Positions 17,882-26,561 of a DNA stretch of 64,000 nt are shown in pieces. The stretch is from assembly GCA_001655195.1 (NCBI GenBank), contig LPNY01000086.1:18298-82297 (forward strand), given 5' to 3'. The position numbers and the translations under genes are program-made. Source of the stretch: Arcobacter sp. EP1 (GTDB taxonomy: Bacteria; Campylobacterota; Campylobacteria; Campylobacterales; Arcobacteraceae). The notes beneath the pieces were generated by a model, which saw only the letters and a list, made by a program, of their open reading frames with translations, searched no databases and was not told the origin of the DNA. Position 1 is the first letter of the stretch, and each line of letters opens with the position of its first letter.

Positions 17882-18745
17882 CTAGTGACTTCCTCGGCCT
17901 AACATTTCAGAAGCTTCCATTACAATCATAAATGCATTAGGGTCATTGTTTTGAATAATTTCTCTTAAGAGTCCTAGTTTTTTAACATCAACGACAATAA
18001 AGATAATGGTTTTATCATTTTGATTATTTAAATCCACACCTCTAACGATACTTCCATGCTCACCTAGATTTTCAGAAATGACTTCACTTAAAAACTCTGC
18101 TTTATTCGAAACGATATGGACAACCTTTTTTGATAGAGCACCAGTTAGAACAATATCAATACAACGTGCAGTAATATAGATACTAATAGTACTCCATAAA
18201 GCTTTTTCAATATCATTAAACACATAAATTGAACTTACTATAATAAGAAAGTCCATGAACAGTATTACTTGGCTGGGTTTGATTTCACTTTTTGATGCAA
18301 CTAGTTTAGCAATAGTAGTCGTACCCCCTGCACTGGCATTTCCTTTAATGATAAAACCAACTCCAAAACCTATTAAGGCACCACCAAAAAGTGAGGCAAG
18401 TAAAATATTATGAGTAATTGCGTTAAGTTCTAAATAGACAAAAACATCAATAAATAGCGAAATAAGAGTAATGGCAATAATAGTTCGTAACGCAAATGCT
18501 CTACCTAAATATTTAATTCCTAAAACAATAAGAGGAACATTGATTAATAAAATAATTGTTCCCATAGAGAGATTTGTTAGTTTATGAATCAAAATGGCCA
18601 TACCTGGAGTTCCTCCAGTTGTAAAGCTATTGGGTATAAAAAAAAGTACCACAGCAAGTGATATAAAAAGAGTTCCTATTAGAATAAAAGTGTAGTTTTT
18701 TAACTCTTTTGAAAAAAATGTCTGGCGCACATGGTTCCTTTGCAA
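17882..18745 (-). CDS. YitT family membrane protein
   Basis: 287 aa. Five or six hydrophobic helices from about residue 16 to 200 include the conserved GGTPGMAILIHKLT and GNASAGGTTTIAKLVASK segments; the soluble C-terminus from about 215 (HGSIVRGVDLNNQNDKTIIF) is the DUF2179 domain, a ferredoxin-like fold. The function of the family is not settled. An unexplained CAAAGGAACC ribosome site precedes the ATG. Monocistronic. Confidence 0.85.
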   Translation of the reverse strand: MQRNHVRQTFFSKELKNYTFILIGTLFISLAVVLFFIPNSFTTGGTPGMAILIHKLTNLSMGTIILLINVPLIVLGIKYLGRAFALRTIIAITLISLFIDVFVYLELNAITHNILLASLFGGALIGFGVGFIIKGNASAGGTTTIAKLVASKSEIKPSQVILFMDFLIIVSSIYVFNDIEKALWSTISIYITARCIDIVLTGALSKKVVHIVSNKAEFLSEVISENLGEHGSIVRGVDLNNQNDKTIIFIVVDVKKLGLLREIIQNNDPNAFMIVMEASEMLGRGSH

Positions 18746-18914
18746 TAATTAAAAAATGTATTGTATATAAAAAATGATTAACCTCTGCATTAATTTTTAT
18801 AAATCTTATTTTTCCAATTATTTGACTTTTATAGTATAAGGGCTCTTTTATTGGTGAGTACTTGCTCTTTCTTTGTTCTGCTATTTTCTATTATTAGATT
18901 TAATATTATTTATA

Positions 18915-18945
18915 TTGACTGGAAATAATTATTAAAAAATAATAT
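18915..18945 (+). promoter_or_regulatory. Candidate promoter of the Cache chemoreceptor gene
   Basis: TTGACT at 18915-18920 and TAATAT near 18940-18945 resemble a housekeeping promoter, about 60 bases before the start at 19007. The 19-base spacer is longer than ideal. Confidence 0.35.
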
Positions 18946-19006
18946 TTATTTTTCATTAAGAGCAGAAAGAATATACTAAGAAAATGTTAAGACCAAAGGA
19001 TACAAG

Positions 19007-21472
19007 ATGTTTAAGAATCTAACAATTAAAGCTAAAGTGATAGCACTTTTAGTCGTCTCTTTGTCTATTTTGGCAATCTCCTTGGCATTCTTTTCTGTTA
19101 ATAAAGTTCAAGATAGTTTATTACAACAAAATTATGCTGCACTAACTGCTGCACGAGATGGAAAATCAGAACAAATCAAAAACTTTTTTGCTGAACGTAT
19201 TGGTGATATTAATGTTCTAGCTAAAAGTGGTGACGTAGAAGAGCTAATATACGACGTAGGTAATACAATGGATTTAGTTGATTATGAAGATAACGGACCT
19301 TTCCCTGTAAAAGAGATTGTGGTTCAAGATGCAACTAAAAAACATGAAGAATTTTTTCAAAACTATATGAAAGAGTATGGTTATTATGATGTTTTTATCA
19401 TTACTGCTGATTCCGGGCATGTAATTTATACTGCCGCTAAAGAGTCTGATTATGGTGTAAATATTAAACATGGTGATTTAAAAACAAGTGGTTTAGGTGA
19501 GGTTTGGAGTAAAACCCTTGCCAATAAACGACCAACTTTTGTGGATATGAAACCCTATGCTCCAAGTAACGATGCCCCTGCAATGTTCCTAGGAACACCT
19601 GTAATGGAAGGTTCAGAAATTTCTGCAATTTTAGTTTTTCAAATTAGTGACCGATCAATTAATAAAATTATGCAATTTAGAAAAGGGTATGGAAATTCAC
19701 AAGAAGATTATCTCGTTGGAAAAGATAAACTCATGCGAAGTGATAGTTTCTTAGATCCAAAAGGACACTCTTTAAAAGCCTCTTTTGCAACAGGTGCAAA
19801 TGTTGATACCGTTGCAAGTAACAATGCAATTGCAGGAAAAACAAATACTGAAATCGTTATTGATTATAATGGTAATCCTGTTTTATCTGCCTATGGACAA
19901 ATACCAATTGGACAAGATTTAAAGTGGGCTGTACTTTCAGAAATCGATGAAGCTGAAGTGATGGAAACCCCTAAAGCAATACGAAATATGATTATTATCA
20001 TTGCATTAACCCTTTTAGCGTTTGTTGTTATTGGAGCAATTGTTGTTATTAATAATATTGTAGTAAAACGACTATTGAGCTTCCAAGAAGGTTTAGTTGG
20101 TTTCTTTAAGTATGTTAATCGTGAATCTGATGATGTTAAAGAGTTAGAAAGTGACTCTATAGATGAGATAGGATTAATGGCAAGAGTTGTTAATGAAAAT
20201 ATCAGAAAAGCGAAACAAGGAATCGAAGAAGATCGCGCAATTATTGATGATACAATTCGTGTTTTAGGAGAGTTTGAACAAGGTGACTTATCTCAAAGAA
20301 TCACGACAAATGTTAATAATCCAGCACTAAATGAACTTAAAAATGTATTGAATAATATGGGAGCTAATTTAGAAAAAAATATTGATAATATTTTAGATGT
20401 TTTAGAGACGTTCTCAAACTATAACTATCTAAGTAAAGTAGATACTCATGGTATTAAAGAACATCTTGAAAAATTAGCAATAGGTGTTAATTCATTGGGT
20501 GCATCAACAACACAAATGTTAGTTGATAATAAAAGAAATGGGCTTATTATGGATGGTTCATCAGATGTCCTACTTGAAAATGTGGATAAATTGAATCAAT
20601 CATCAAATGAAGCTGCTGCATCTTTAGAAGAAACTGCTGCTGCACTTGAAGAGATTACAGGAAATATTACTCACACAACTGAGAAAATTTCTCAAATGTC
20701 AAACTATGCGCAACAAGTAACAACATCTGCAAGTGAAGGTGAAGAGTTAGCTAAGAAAACAACTGAAGCAATGGATGAAATTAATACTCAAGTAACATCA
20801 ATCAATGAAGCCATAACAGTTATCGATCAAATTGCTTTCCAAACCAATATTCTATCTCTTAATGCAGCTGTTGAAGCAGCTACTGCTGGTGAAGCTGGTA
20901 AAGGGTTTGCTGTTGTAGCACAAGAGGTGAGAAATCTAGCAAGTAGAAGTGCAGAAGCAGCCAAAGAGATTAAAGAGCTGGTTGAAAATGCAAATATTAA
21001 AGCCAACGAAGGTAAAACAATTGCAGATTCAATGATTAGTGGTTATGGGAGTTTAAATACAAATATTGACCAAACCATTGAGCTAATTTCTGATATCGCA
21101 AATGCTTCTACTGAGCAACAAACAGGAATTGTACAAATCAATGATGCGATTAATTCTCTTGATTCTCAAACACAACAAAATGCCTCAGTGGCAAATCAAA
21201 CAAAAACTATTGCATTGCAAACATCTGAATTAGCAAAAGGGATTGTTTCAAGTGCTGATGAAAAAGAGTTTGAAGGTAAAGTAAATATTGATGTTTCAAA
21301 AGAGGTATCTCAATATCAAAACACTACAACAGCATCAAATGTTAATAACAAGCCAGTAACAAGTAGTCCAAAAATGAAACGAGATCCTGTTAACCATGAC
21401 AGTGTAGAACAAAAACAAACAACTGTTGTTGCAAATAATAGTGCTGATAATGATGAGTGGGAAAGTTTTTAA
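19007..21472 (+). CDS. Methyl-accepting chemotaxis protein with periplasmic Cache sensor
   Basis: 821 aa. Helix near residues 9-28, a double-Cache-like periplasmic domain to about 320 ([20 protein letters not shown] is a typical Cache strand), second helix near 326-350, then a HAMP-like segment and the signalling coiled coil. The hairpin tip [20 protein letters not shown] and [18 protein letters not shown] is intact. The extreme C-terminus is DEWESF, so EWESF (817-821) mimics the NWETF tether that binds CheR and CheB in enteric receptors. The PAS gene 59 bases downstream may be cotranscribed. Confidence 0.93.
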   Translation: MFKNLTIKAKVIALLVVSLSILAISLAFFSVNKVQDSLLQQNYAALTAARDGKSEQIKNFFAERIGDINVLAKSGDVEELIYDVGNTMDLVDYEDNGPFPVKEIVVQDATKKHEEFFQNYMKEYGYYDVFIITADSGHVIYTAAKESDYGVNIKHGDLKTSGLGEVWSKTLANKRPTFVDMKPYAPSNDAPAMFLGTPVMEGSEISAILVFQISDRSINKIMQFRKGYGNSQEDYLVGKDKLMRSDSFLDPKGHSLKASFATGANVDTVASNNAIAGKTNTEIVIDYNGNPVLSAYGQIPIGQDLKWAVLSEIDEAEVMETPKAIRNMIIIIALTLLAFVVIGAIVVINNIVVKRLLSFQEGLVGFFKYVNRESDDVKELESDSIDEIGLMARVVNENIRKAKQGIEEDRAIIDDTIRVLGEFEQGDLSQRITTNVNNPALNELKNVLNNMGANLEKNIDNILDVLETFSNYNYLSKVDTHGIKEHLEKLAIGVNSLGASTTQMLVDNKRNGLIMDGSSDVLLENVDKLNQSSNEAAASLEETAAALEEITGNITHTTEKISQMSNYAQQVTTSASEGEELAKKTTEAMDEINTQVTSINEAITVIDQIAFQTNILSLNAAVEAATAGEAGKGFAVVAQEVRNLASRSAEAAKEIKELVENANIKANEGKTIADSMISGYGSLNTNIDQTIELISDIANASTEQQTGIVQINDAINSLDSQTQQNASVANQTKTIALQTSELAKGIVSSADEKEFEGKVNIDVSKEVSQYQNTTTASNVNNKPVTSSPKMKRDPVNHDSVEQKQTTVVANNSADNDEWESF

Positions 21473-21531
21473 AAACTTTTACGGCACTTAAGGTATGATA
21501 ACAAAAATAATATTTAGAAAAAAGAGAAAAT

Positions 21532-21951
21532 ATGGAAAAAGTTGACAACATTTCTGAAGAGATTGCAATACTTTTAAGAGCCTTTAACGACTCCATTAAA
21601 AGTATTGCTTTGCTTGATTATGAAACACGATTTCTTTATGTAAATGATATTTTTCAGCATCGTTGTGGTTATGGCAAAGAGGAATTATTAGGGAATAAGG
21701 TATCTCTACTAAAATCAGGACAACATGATACTGAATTTTACAAGCAGTTATGGGATAGGGTTAATACCAATCAAATGTACCAAGCTGTATTTACCAATAA
21801 AAATAAAGCAGGGACCTTTTATCATGATGAACAGACTATCATTCCAATTGGTGAAGCAGGTAAGGAACAGCACTTTTTAGTTGTGGGAAAAGATATTTCA
21901 AATGCCATTGCTTCAGAATTAAATAGTATGAGTTATGAGAGTATTGAATAA
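21532..21951 (+). CDS. Single PAS-domain protein
   Basis: 139 aa soluble protein consisting almost only of a PAS domain: SIALLDYETRFLYVNDIFQHRCGYGKEELLG near residues 22-52, and HFLVVGKDIS at 119-128 as the last strand. It resembles the input module of Aer-type receptors, but has no output domain. It follows the chemoreceptor closely, so it may supply a redox or ligand signal to it. The cofactor (FAD, haem or none) cannot be told. Confidence 0.8.
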   Translation: MEKVDNISEEIAILLRAFNDSIKSIALLDYETRFLYVNDIFQHRCGYGKEELLGNKVSLLKSGQHDTEFYKQLWDRVNTNQMYQAVFTNKNKAGTFYHDEQTIIPIGEAGKEQHFLVVGKDISNAIASELNSMSYESIE

Positions 21952-22027
21952 ATCTTGCAAATTGTAATATAATCGCAATTCTTTTAAAAATCATTTTATA
22001 ATAACTCTAAATATAGTTGGAGTATTT

Positions 22028-22138
22028 ATGATTGAAATAGTTGTTTTATGTTTAGTTTTGTGTGGATTTCTTTTTTTACTTTATCAAGAAAAAGGTGTTC
22101 AAAAGGGAAAAATCCCTTTTCGAATTAAAGAGAAATAG
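22028..22138 (+). CDS. 36-aa membrane peptide, unknown
   Basis: ATG at 22028 opens MIEIVVLCLVLCGFLFLLY, one hydrophobic helix, then a basic tail ending in IKEK. GGAG lies 6 bases upstream of the start. The 3' part includes a small inverted repeat (AAAAGGGA, four A, TCCCTTTT), which could instead mean the region is the terminator of the PAS gene. Borderline but plausible small gene. Confidence 0.45.
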   Translation: MIEIVVLCLVLCGFLFLLYQEKGVQKGKIPFRIKEK

Positions 22139-22239
22139 GTATCTATTTTTTTATAATTTATATTTGGAATTCAACTAAAAAGGGGTTGCAAACAATACTC
22201 TTTTATGATAAAGTATTATAAAATTTTTAAAGATATAAC

Positions 22240-22803
22240 ATGGGCTTTTTTAACAAAATCATTAAATCAATCATGCAAGCTTCACTCTCTACATTTACTT
22301 TAGAAAATAATCAATTAAAATTTTTACTAGGTTCTGATAACTTCTATTTATATGACTTAAACCAATATGATATGAAAACACGGCATGACCCATATGCTTT
22401 AGAAGCTTATACTTTAAAAAATAGTGAAATCCATTTGGAATTTATTAAAACGGACATTAGTGCTTCTTGGAAAGGACAGCCTCGTAGCCTTTATGAAGGT
22501 TTATTAAAAGAGAAACTTAGCTTAAAGTCTATGGAGTTACTTGAACGTTTTGAAATAGATCGTTATGAGTTTTCTACTTATAAAATTAATGATGCATTCG
22601 TTTTTCATTTTATCTATATTTGGGAGAGTCAAAAAAATGTATTTGTTATTGATACTCAGGGTAACCTCTATAAAGCACTCTTATCTCAACTAAAAAGTGA
22701 TTATGTGGATAGTTTTGAGGATATGGAAAAAGGGAATGTTAACTTTGATATTAGTTTAGTAAAGAACAACGCTTTTGAGTACTATTTTAAACAAACCGAT
22801 TAA
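22240..22803 (+). CDS. First of three tandem paralogues, unknown family, no signal peptide
   Basis: 187 aa. Shares with the next two genes the core W(K/N)GQPRS(L/V)Y, EKL..KSME(L/V)L, YEF(S/T)TYKIN and YIWESQ, at residues about 74-140. This copy has no lipobox or clear signal sequence (MGFFNKIIKSIMQASLSTF), so it may be cytoplasmic or membrane-associated, unlike its siblings. The stop codon overlaps the Shine-Dalgarno of the second paralogue. No known family is recognised. Confidence 0.75.
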   Translation: MGFFNKIIKSIMQASLSTFTLENNQLKFLLGSDNFYLYDLNQYDMKTRHDPYALEAYTLKNSEIHLEFIKTDISASWKGQPRSLYEGLLKEKLSLKSMELLERFEIDRYEFSTYKINDAFVFHFIYIWESQKNVFVIDTQGNLYKALLSQLKSDYVDSFEDMEKGNVNFDISLVKNNAFEYYFKQTD

Positions 22804-22813
22804 AGGAAAACTG

Positions 22814-23395
22814 ATTAAAAATTTTTTATTACTTTTTACAATTTTATTTTTTTTAGGATGTCAATCTGAGCATAAACCTCTTTTTACTTACAAACAAGAT
22901 AAACAACAGCTCCTTTTTCAAATAGATCAAAAAATGCAGTTTCAATTAACAGCACGTAGTTTTAAATATCAATTACGACATGGTCAAAATGTTTTTAAAG
23001 CATTTACTCTTTATGACGATATTAATGCAATCTTTATTGAACATGTACAATTATCACCTAATGGTGGCTGGAACGGTCAACCTCGGTCAGTCTATCGTAA
23101 TTTTATCAAAGAGAAACTACGAATTAAATCTATGGAAGTTCTTGATCGCCAAGAAATGGGTAACTATGAATTTACAACCTATAAAATAAACAATAAATAT
23201 GTTCTGTATTTTGTCTATATTTGGGAGAGTCAACGAGATACTTTTATTTATGATGCAAAAGGCTTATTATATAATAAACTCATCAAAAAATTGAACCCTT
23301 CACATAATACAAATAGCTTAGATTTACCAAATTATGGTCGACTATTTAATGAGAGTTTAGTTCACTATAATACTATTTATAGGTACTTTCAATAG
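22814..23395 (+). CDS. Second tandem paralogue, lipoprotein, apparent AUU start
   Basis: 193 aa if started at the ATT at 22814. That start gives KNFLLLFTILFFLGC after the first residue, with the lipobox Cys at position 16, exactly as in the third paralogue. AAAGGA at 22802-22807 is spaced 6 bases away. The only other conventional start in frame is a TTG at 22775, which has no ribosome site and overlaps the previous gene by 29 bases; CTG at 22811 is also possible. The core GGWNGQPRSVY, EKLRIKSMEVLDRQ, YEFTTYKIN and FVYIWESQ is close to paralogue 1. Probably anchored in a membrane on the periplasmic side. Confidence 0.75.
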   Translation: MKNFLLLFTILFFLGCQSEHKPLFTYKQDKQQLLFQIDQKMQFQLTARSFKYQLRHGQNVFKAFTLYDDINAIFIEHVQLSPNGGWNGQPRSVYRNFIKEKLRIKSMEVLDRQEMGNYEFTTYKINNKYVLYFVYIWESQRDTFIYDAKGLLYNKLIKKLNPSHNTNSLDLPNYGRLFNESLVHYNTIYRYFQ

Positions 23396-23412
23396 GGTTT
23401 AAAGAGTATTTC

Positions 23413-24009
23413 ATGAAATATTTATTTTTGATGTTAAGCGTACTTTTTATAAGTGGATGTCAGTCTTTCAATCAGTATGCTTATAATCCTCAAGACAAAA
23501 CATTAGATTTTGCTTTGAACCAACAAAGTGTGCTAAAACAACCACTCTCTTCTTATTCATATAGACAAACTTATGATAGGTGTACGAGTAACTCATATGT
23601 CATTAAAGACAAAGAGTATTTTGTGGAGCACATCGCACTTAATAGTAATTGTGATTGGAATGGTTCACCCCTTGGCTATTTTGAATATAACTACAAAAGT
23701 AAATTAAAATCAAAATCCATGAAGAGACTTCATAAAACATCAGTAAAAAATTATACCTTTTTAACGTATGAAATAAACCAAAATAGTATTTTAAACTTGA
23801 TACATATTTATACAAATTACAGTAATACTTTTATTATTGATTATAAGGGTGAATTATTTTATAACCTATTGAGTCAAATGAAACAAAAGTATTCAAATGA
23901 TTATAGTGACAGAACGCGATTTAGAAGTGATTATGAACAGAGTCTTGTTCAGATGAACCTCTTTTATCACTACTTTCAAAAAGAGATAGAAGAGGTTCTA
24001 GAAAAATAA
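23413..24009 (+). CDS. Third tandem paralogue, lipoprotein
   Basis: 198 aa, more diverged than the first two. Signal peptide MKYLFLMLSVLFISGC with a lipobox and Cys16. The paralogous core is seen as CDWNGSPLGYFEY, SKLKSKSMKRLHK, YTFLTYEIN and NTFIIDYKGELFYNLL. Starts 17 bases after the second paralogue and ends convergently against the DUF4197 gene. Unknown function; the conserved Trp-Asn-Gly-x-Pro motif is the best handle. Confidence 0.8.
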   Translation: MKYLFLMLSVLFISGCQSFNQYAYNPQDKTLDFALNQQSVLKQPLSSYSYRQTYDRCTSNSYVIKDKEYFVEHIALNSNCDWNGSPLGYFEYNYKSKLKSKSMKRLHKTSVKNYTFLTYEINQNSILNLIHIYTNYSNTFIIDYKGELFYNLLSQMKQKYSNDYSDRTRFRSDYEQSLVQMNLFYHYFQKEIEEVLEK

Positions 24010-24026
24010 GCTATCTTTTTTGTTAC

Positions 24027-24833
24027 TTATTGTCCAAAGACTTGTTTGAGTAGGCTTGTTGTTCGGTTAACTGGATTTTCTCGAATGGCAATCTCTTCTT
24101 TTTCTATCATCGTAAAAAGACCATTAATAGCTTTTGTTGTGATATATTCATCCAAGTTTTTATCGTCACCACCTGGCAAGTAGGAGTCAACCCCTAATGT
24201 TTTTGCATAACCCATTACACCACTACTTTGTAATAATCCTTTTCCTTGGGATTGATAAAAACTATTAAAAGATTCATAATAACTGGCAACTTGATTTCTA
24301 CTAATGCTTTTTTTCACAATTGGGGTAATAAGTTCTTTGAGTTGGGTGTAAGTATTCTCTTTAAAATATTTAGTTGCATCAGTGTTTGAACCATTTAAGA
24401 TTTTAGTAGCATCTTCGATACTCATTTTCTCAATTGCCTCCATAAAAATACCTGCAGTTTGCGGTGCAGCTTGACTAGCCGCGTCATTCATCGCCGTGAT
24501 GAGTTCATCTGCATAGTTACCACCACCTGCTTTTCGTATGATAGTCTCTACTTTTTGTAAGTTTTCAGGTAGAGGGATTTTAACTAATGAATTGTTTAAA
24601 TAACCATTATCTTTTCCTAACGTATCAACAGCTATTTTTACTCCTTGAGATAGAGCCTCTTTCAAGCCTTGGTTGATAGTACTACTAGATAGCGAGCCAA
24701 CAGAAGTGGAAGATGAGTTTTGTTCAGGTTTTTTGACCGTATCTAATACTGTTTTAGTGATACTATCTAAACTAAATGAAAAAGCCATAGTGGAGGTTAT
24801 TAGCAGTGTTGCAACTATTTTTGATGATTTCAT
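24027..24833 (-). CDS. DUF4197 protein, exported
   Basis: 268 aa. Signal peptide through about residue 20 (KIVATLLITSTMAFSFS). The mature part has the family segments INQGLKEALSQGVKIAVDTL, NAVKIPLPENLQKVE-like LVKIPLPENLQKVETIIRK and ATKYFKENTYTQL. The function of DUF4197 is unknown; the protein is expected in the periplasm. Convergent with the paralogue trio. No cysteine in the mature part, so not a lipoprotein. Confidence 0.85.
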   Translation of the reverse strand: MKSSKIVATLLITSTMAFSFSLDSITKTVLDTVKKPEQNSSSTSVGSLSSSTINQGLKEALSQGVKIAVDTLGKDNGYLNNSLVKIPLPENLQKVETIIRKAGGGNYADELITAMNDAASQAAPQTAGIFMEAIEKMSIEDATKILNGSNTDATKYFKENTYTQLKELITPIVKKSISRNQVASYYESFNSFYQSQGKGLLQSSGVMGYAKTLGVDSYLPGGDDKNLDEYITTKAINGLFTMIEKEEIAIRENPVNRTTSLLKQVFGQ

Positions 24834-24940
24834 AAATGGTCCTTATTAAATAATTAAATTTTTTATAGAATTATATTAGTCAAAAGTGCATTAAAAGTGG
24901 ATTTGTTTTTGTGGGTAAATTTTGGATTTAAAATTGAAAA

Positions 24941-25069
24941 ATTATATAGTAGTATTTGGGGAAATTGGGGAAGAACTACTATATAATTTAAAAAAAGGAG
25001 ACATTTTGATTGGCTCAAAATGCTGTATGTAATGAAAGTATAGTTAATCAGGATAAAATTAGTCCTATT
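24941..25069 (+). ncRNA. Structured element copy 1 of a tandem pair, unknown
   Basis: Three hairpins. P1: 24941-24953 (ATTATATAGTAGT) with 24975-24987 (ACTACTATATAAT), 13 bp perfect, around a 21-base G/A-rich loop with two GGGGAA boxes. P2: 25002-25009 CATTTTGA with 25015-25022 TCAAAATG, 8 bp, preceded by AAAGGAGA. P3: AGGAT near 25050-25054 with GTCCT near 25062-25066. A conserved linker AATGAAAGTATAGTTAAT joins P2 and P3. Copy 2 lies 237 bases on. The strand is inferred from the G-rich loop and the direction of the next gene. It matches no RNA family I know. Confidence 0.6.
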
Positions 25070-25177
25070 TGTTTTGACTAGCTTTTAAATTTAAAAAAAG
25101 TTTAATATTAAATATAAAGAACATAAAAATATCTTGTTTGAATTTAAAAGTAATATTTGAAAATCAAGGGAAAAATA
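25070..25177. other. Spacer between the two structured copies
   Basis: AT-rich sequence with no reading frame and no clear terminator. It resembles the stretch that follows copy 2: both have TTTAAA, A-rich bases, then GTTTAA (in copy 2 a TTTAAAC-AAA-GTTTAAA inverted repeat near 25323-25339). The duplicated unit may therefore be about 200 bases, longer than the well-conserved core. Confidence 0.4.
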
Positions 25178-25304
25178 ATTATATAGCGGATATTGGGGAA
25201 GTGGGAAGAAACCGCTATATAATTCTAAAGGAGACATTTCGCTTTTTGGCAAAATGTTGTATGTAGTGAAAGTATAGTTAATTAGGATAAAATAAGTCCT
25301 ATTT
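25178..25304 (+). ncRNA. Structured element copy 2 of a tandem pair, unknown
   Basis: Same layout as copy 1. P1 pairs 25178-25189 (ATTATATAGCGG) with 25212-25223 (CCGCTATATAAT); compared with copy 1, two neighbouring pairs change T-A to C-G and A-T to G-C, so both arms changed together. The loop keeps GGGGAA and GGGAAGA. P2 keeps CATTT and AAAATG but its tip is remodelled. The linker (GTGAAAGTATAGTTAAT) and P3 (AGGAT with GTCCT) are nearly unchanged. It ends about 108 bases before the hypothetical gene at 25412. Confidence 0.6.
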
Positions 25305-25411
25305 ATTAAGATTACATGATATATTTAAACAAAGTTTAAACTTAAAAACCGCTTTTATAGCAAAAAATTACGTTATAATAGTACACTAAAAATAAATAAA
25401 AGGATGATACT

Positions 25412-25840
25412 ATCGAGGATATAGCTACTTTTCTACATGAATACAAAAATCAAACAATAGAAGCAGAAGAAATTGTAAATTTGCAAAAAAAAATTAAAAA
25501 TTTTTCAAATGAAGTTAGAAAAAGCGAATATTTTGAACAGTTTTATGAAAACTATTTAACTATTTGCGGATACTCTTATCGGTTGGACGATAAAAAACAA
25601 CGACTTTTTTATACTTTTCAAGAGGCAGTTTATGCCATTGACTTAGCAAAATTAACTAAAGACGAGGAGGGTATACTCTTAAATAGTGTGGTATATATAT
25701 TGGTTTTAGATAACTGTATTGATGAATATTTAAATGAACCCATAGATGAAGAAGAGAAAAATAAAGCCATAGAGGCTTATAAAAGTTTAGAAGCTAAAAA
25801 AGCCAAAGAGAATAAAAAATATCATATGTATCAATATTAA
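25412..25840 (+). CDS. Hypothetical soluble protein with apparent AUC start
   Basis: 142 aa if read from the ATC at 25412. The frame is open from 25400 (a stop is at 25397-25399) and upstream codons encode a sensible acidic helix, EDIATFLHEYKNQ, so the TTG at 25481 that a standard gene finder would choose discards about 23 residues. AAAAGG at 25398-25403 is well placed for ATC. No ATG in the region is in frame. The protein is helical and charged, with a lysine-rich C-terminus (KSLEAKKAKENKKYH). No family recognised. The PPOx gene follows by 12 bases. Confidence 0.65.
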   Translation: MEDIATFLHEYKNQTIEAEEIVNLQKKIKNFSNEVRKSEYFEQFYENYLTICGYSYRLDDKKQRLFYTFQEAVYAIDLAKLTKDEEGILLNSVVYILVLDNCIDEYLNEPIDEEEKNKAIEAYKSLEAKKAKENKKYHMYQY

Positions 25841-25852
25841 AAAGGAAAAGAT

Positions 25853-26398
25853 ATGGCTAAATTTCAAGATACGTTAGATGAAAGCTTAATTAAATTTATT
25901 AATAACCAAAAAATGTTTTTTGTTGCCACTGCACCAAAAGAAGGAAAAATTAATATCTCCCCAAAAGGATTAGATGGGACACTTAAAATTATTGATAATA
26001 GTACTATCTACTGGTTAAACTATTTTGGTAGTGGTAATGAAACAGCGGCTCATCTGCAAGAAGATAATCGATTGACTTTGATGTTTTGTGCCTTTGAAGG
26101 AAATCCATTAATTTTGCGACTTTATTGTAGTGTTGAAGTAGTGCAGGAAAAAGATGAAAAATGGGGTGACTCAATAGAACATTTTGAAAACAGTCATGGT
26201 GCTCGACAAGTGTTTAAACTGCATATTGAAAGTGTCAACAACTCCTGTGGTTGGGGTGTTCCTCTATATGACTTTGTTTCTCAAAGAGATAAACTAAGCA
26301 ACTATATGGAAAATTCTACAAAAGAAGATCACATAAAATATATGAAGAAAAATAACCAAACAAGTTTTGACGGAAAACCTACCCACCTCTTTAAATAA
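25853..26398 (+). CDS. Pyridoxamine-5'-phosphate oxidase-like flavoprotein
   Basis: 181 aa PPOx-type split-barrel protein that probably binds FMN (or F420/haem in relatives). KMFFVATAPKEGKINISPKGLDGT near residues 20-43 and WLNYFGSGNETAAHLQEDNRLTLMF near 60-85 are the family signatures. Probably cotranscribed with the small gene before it. A role in redox detoxification is a family-level guess; the substrate is unknown. Confidence 0.85.
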   Translation: MAKFQDTLDESLIKFINNQKMFFVATAPKEGKINISPKGLDGTLKIIDNSTIYWLNYFGSGNETAAHLQEDNRLTLMFCAFEGNPLILRLYCSVEVVQEKDEKWGDSIEHFENSHGARQVFKLHIESVNNSCGWGVPLYDFVSQRDKLSNYMENSTKEDHIKYMKKNNQTSFDGKPTHLFK

Positions 26399-26561
26399 TG
26401 AAGAGGTGATGCTATCTGCTAAAAAAAATAATTCTAATAAAAAATAGTAAGTTCATTATAAGTTATAAAGATTAAAATTTATTATAGATTTATGCCATTG
26501 TTTTATTTACCCAAAGATAAAAGAGAAACTCAATTTTCAATGAAAAGAGGGGAAAAGTAAA

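Noticed and set aside
22101-22120. AAAAGGGA/TCCCTTTT inverted repeat as a terminator of the PAS gene
   Set aside because: No T run follows and it lies inside a plausible small gene; left as uncertain.
25006-25045. Tiny reading frames inside the two structured copies (a TTG frame after AAAGGAG, and a seven-codon ATG frame overlapping the P2 stem)
   Set aside because: The TTG frame is not kept in copy 2, and the seven-codon ATG frame is too short and too far from the ribosome site to claim. RNA structure explains the conservation better.
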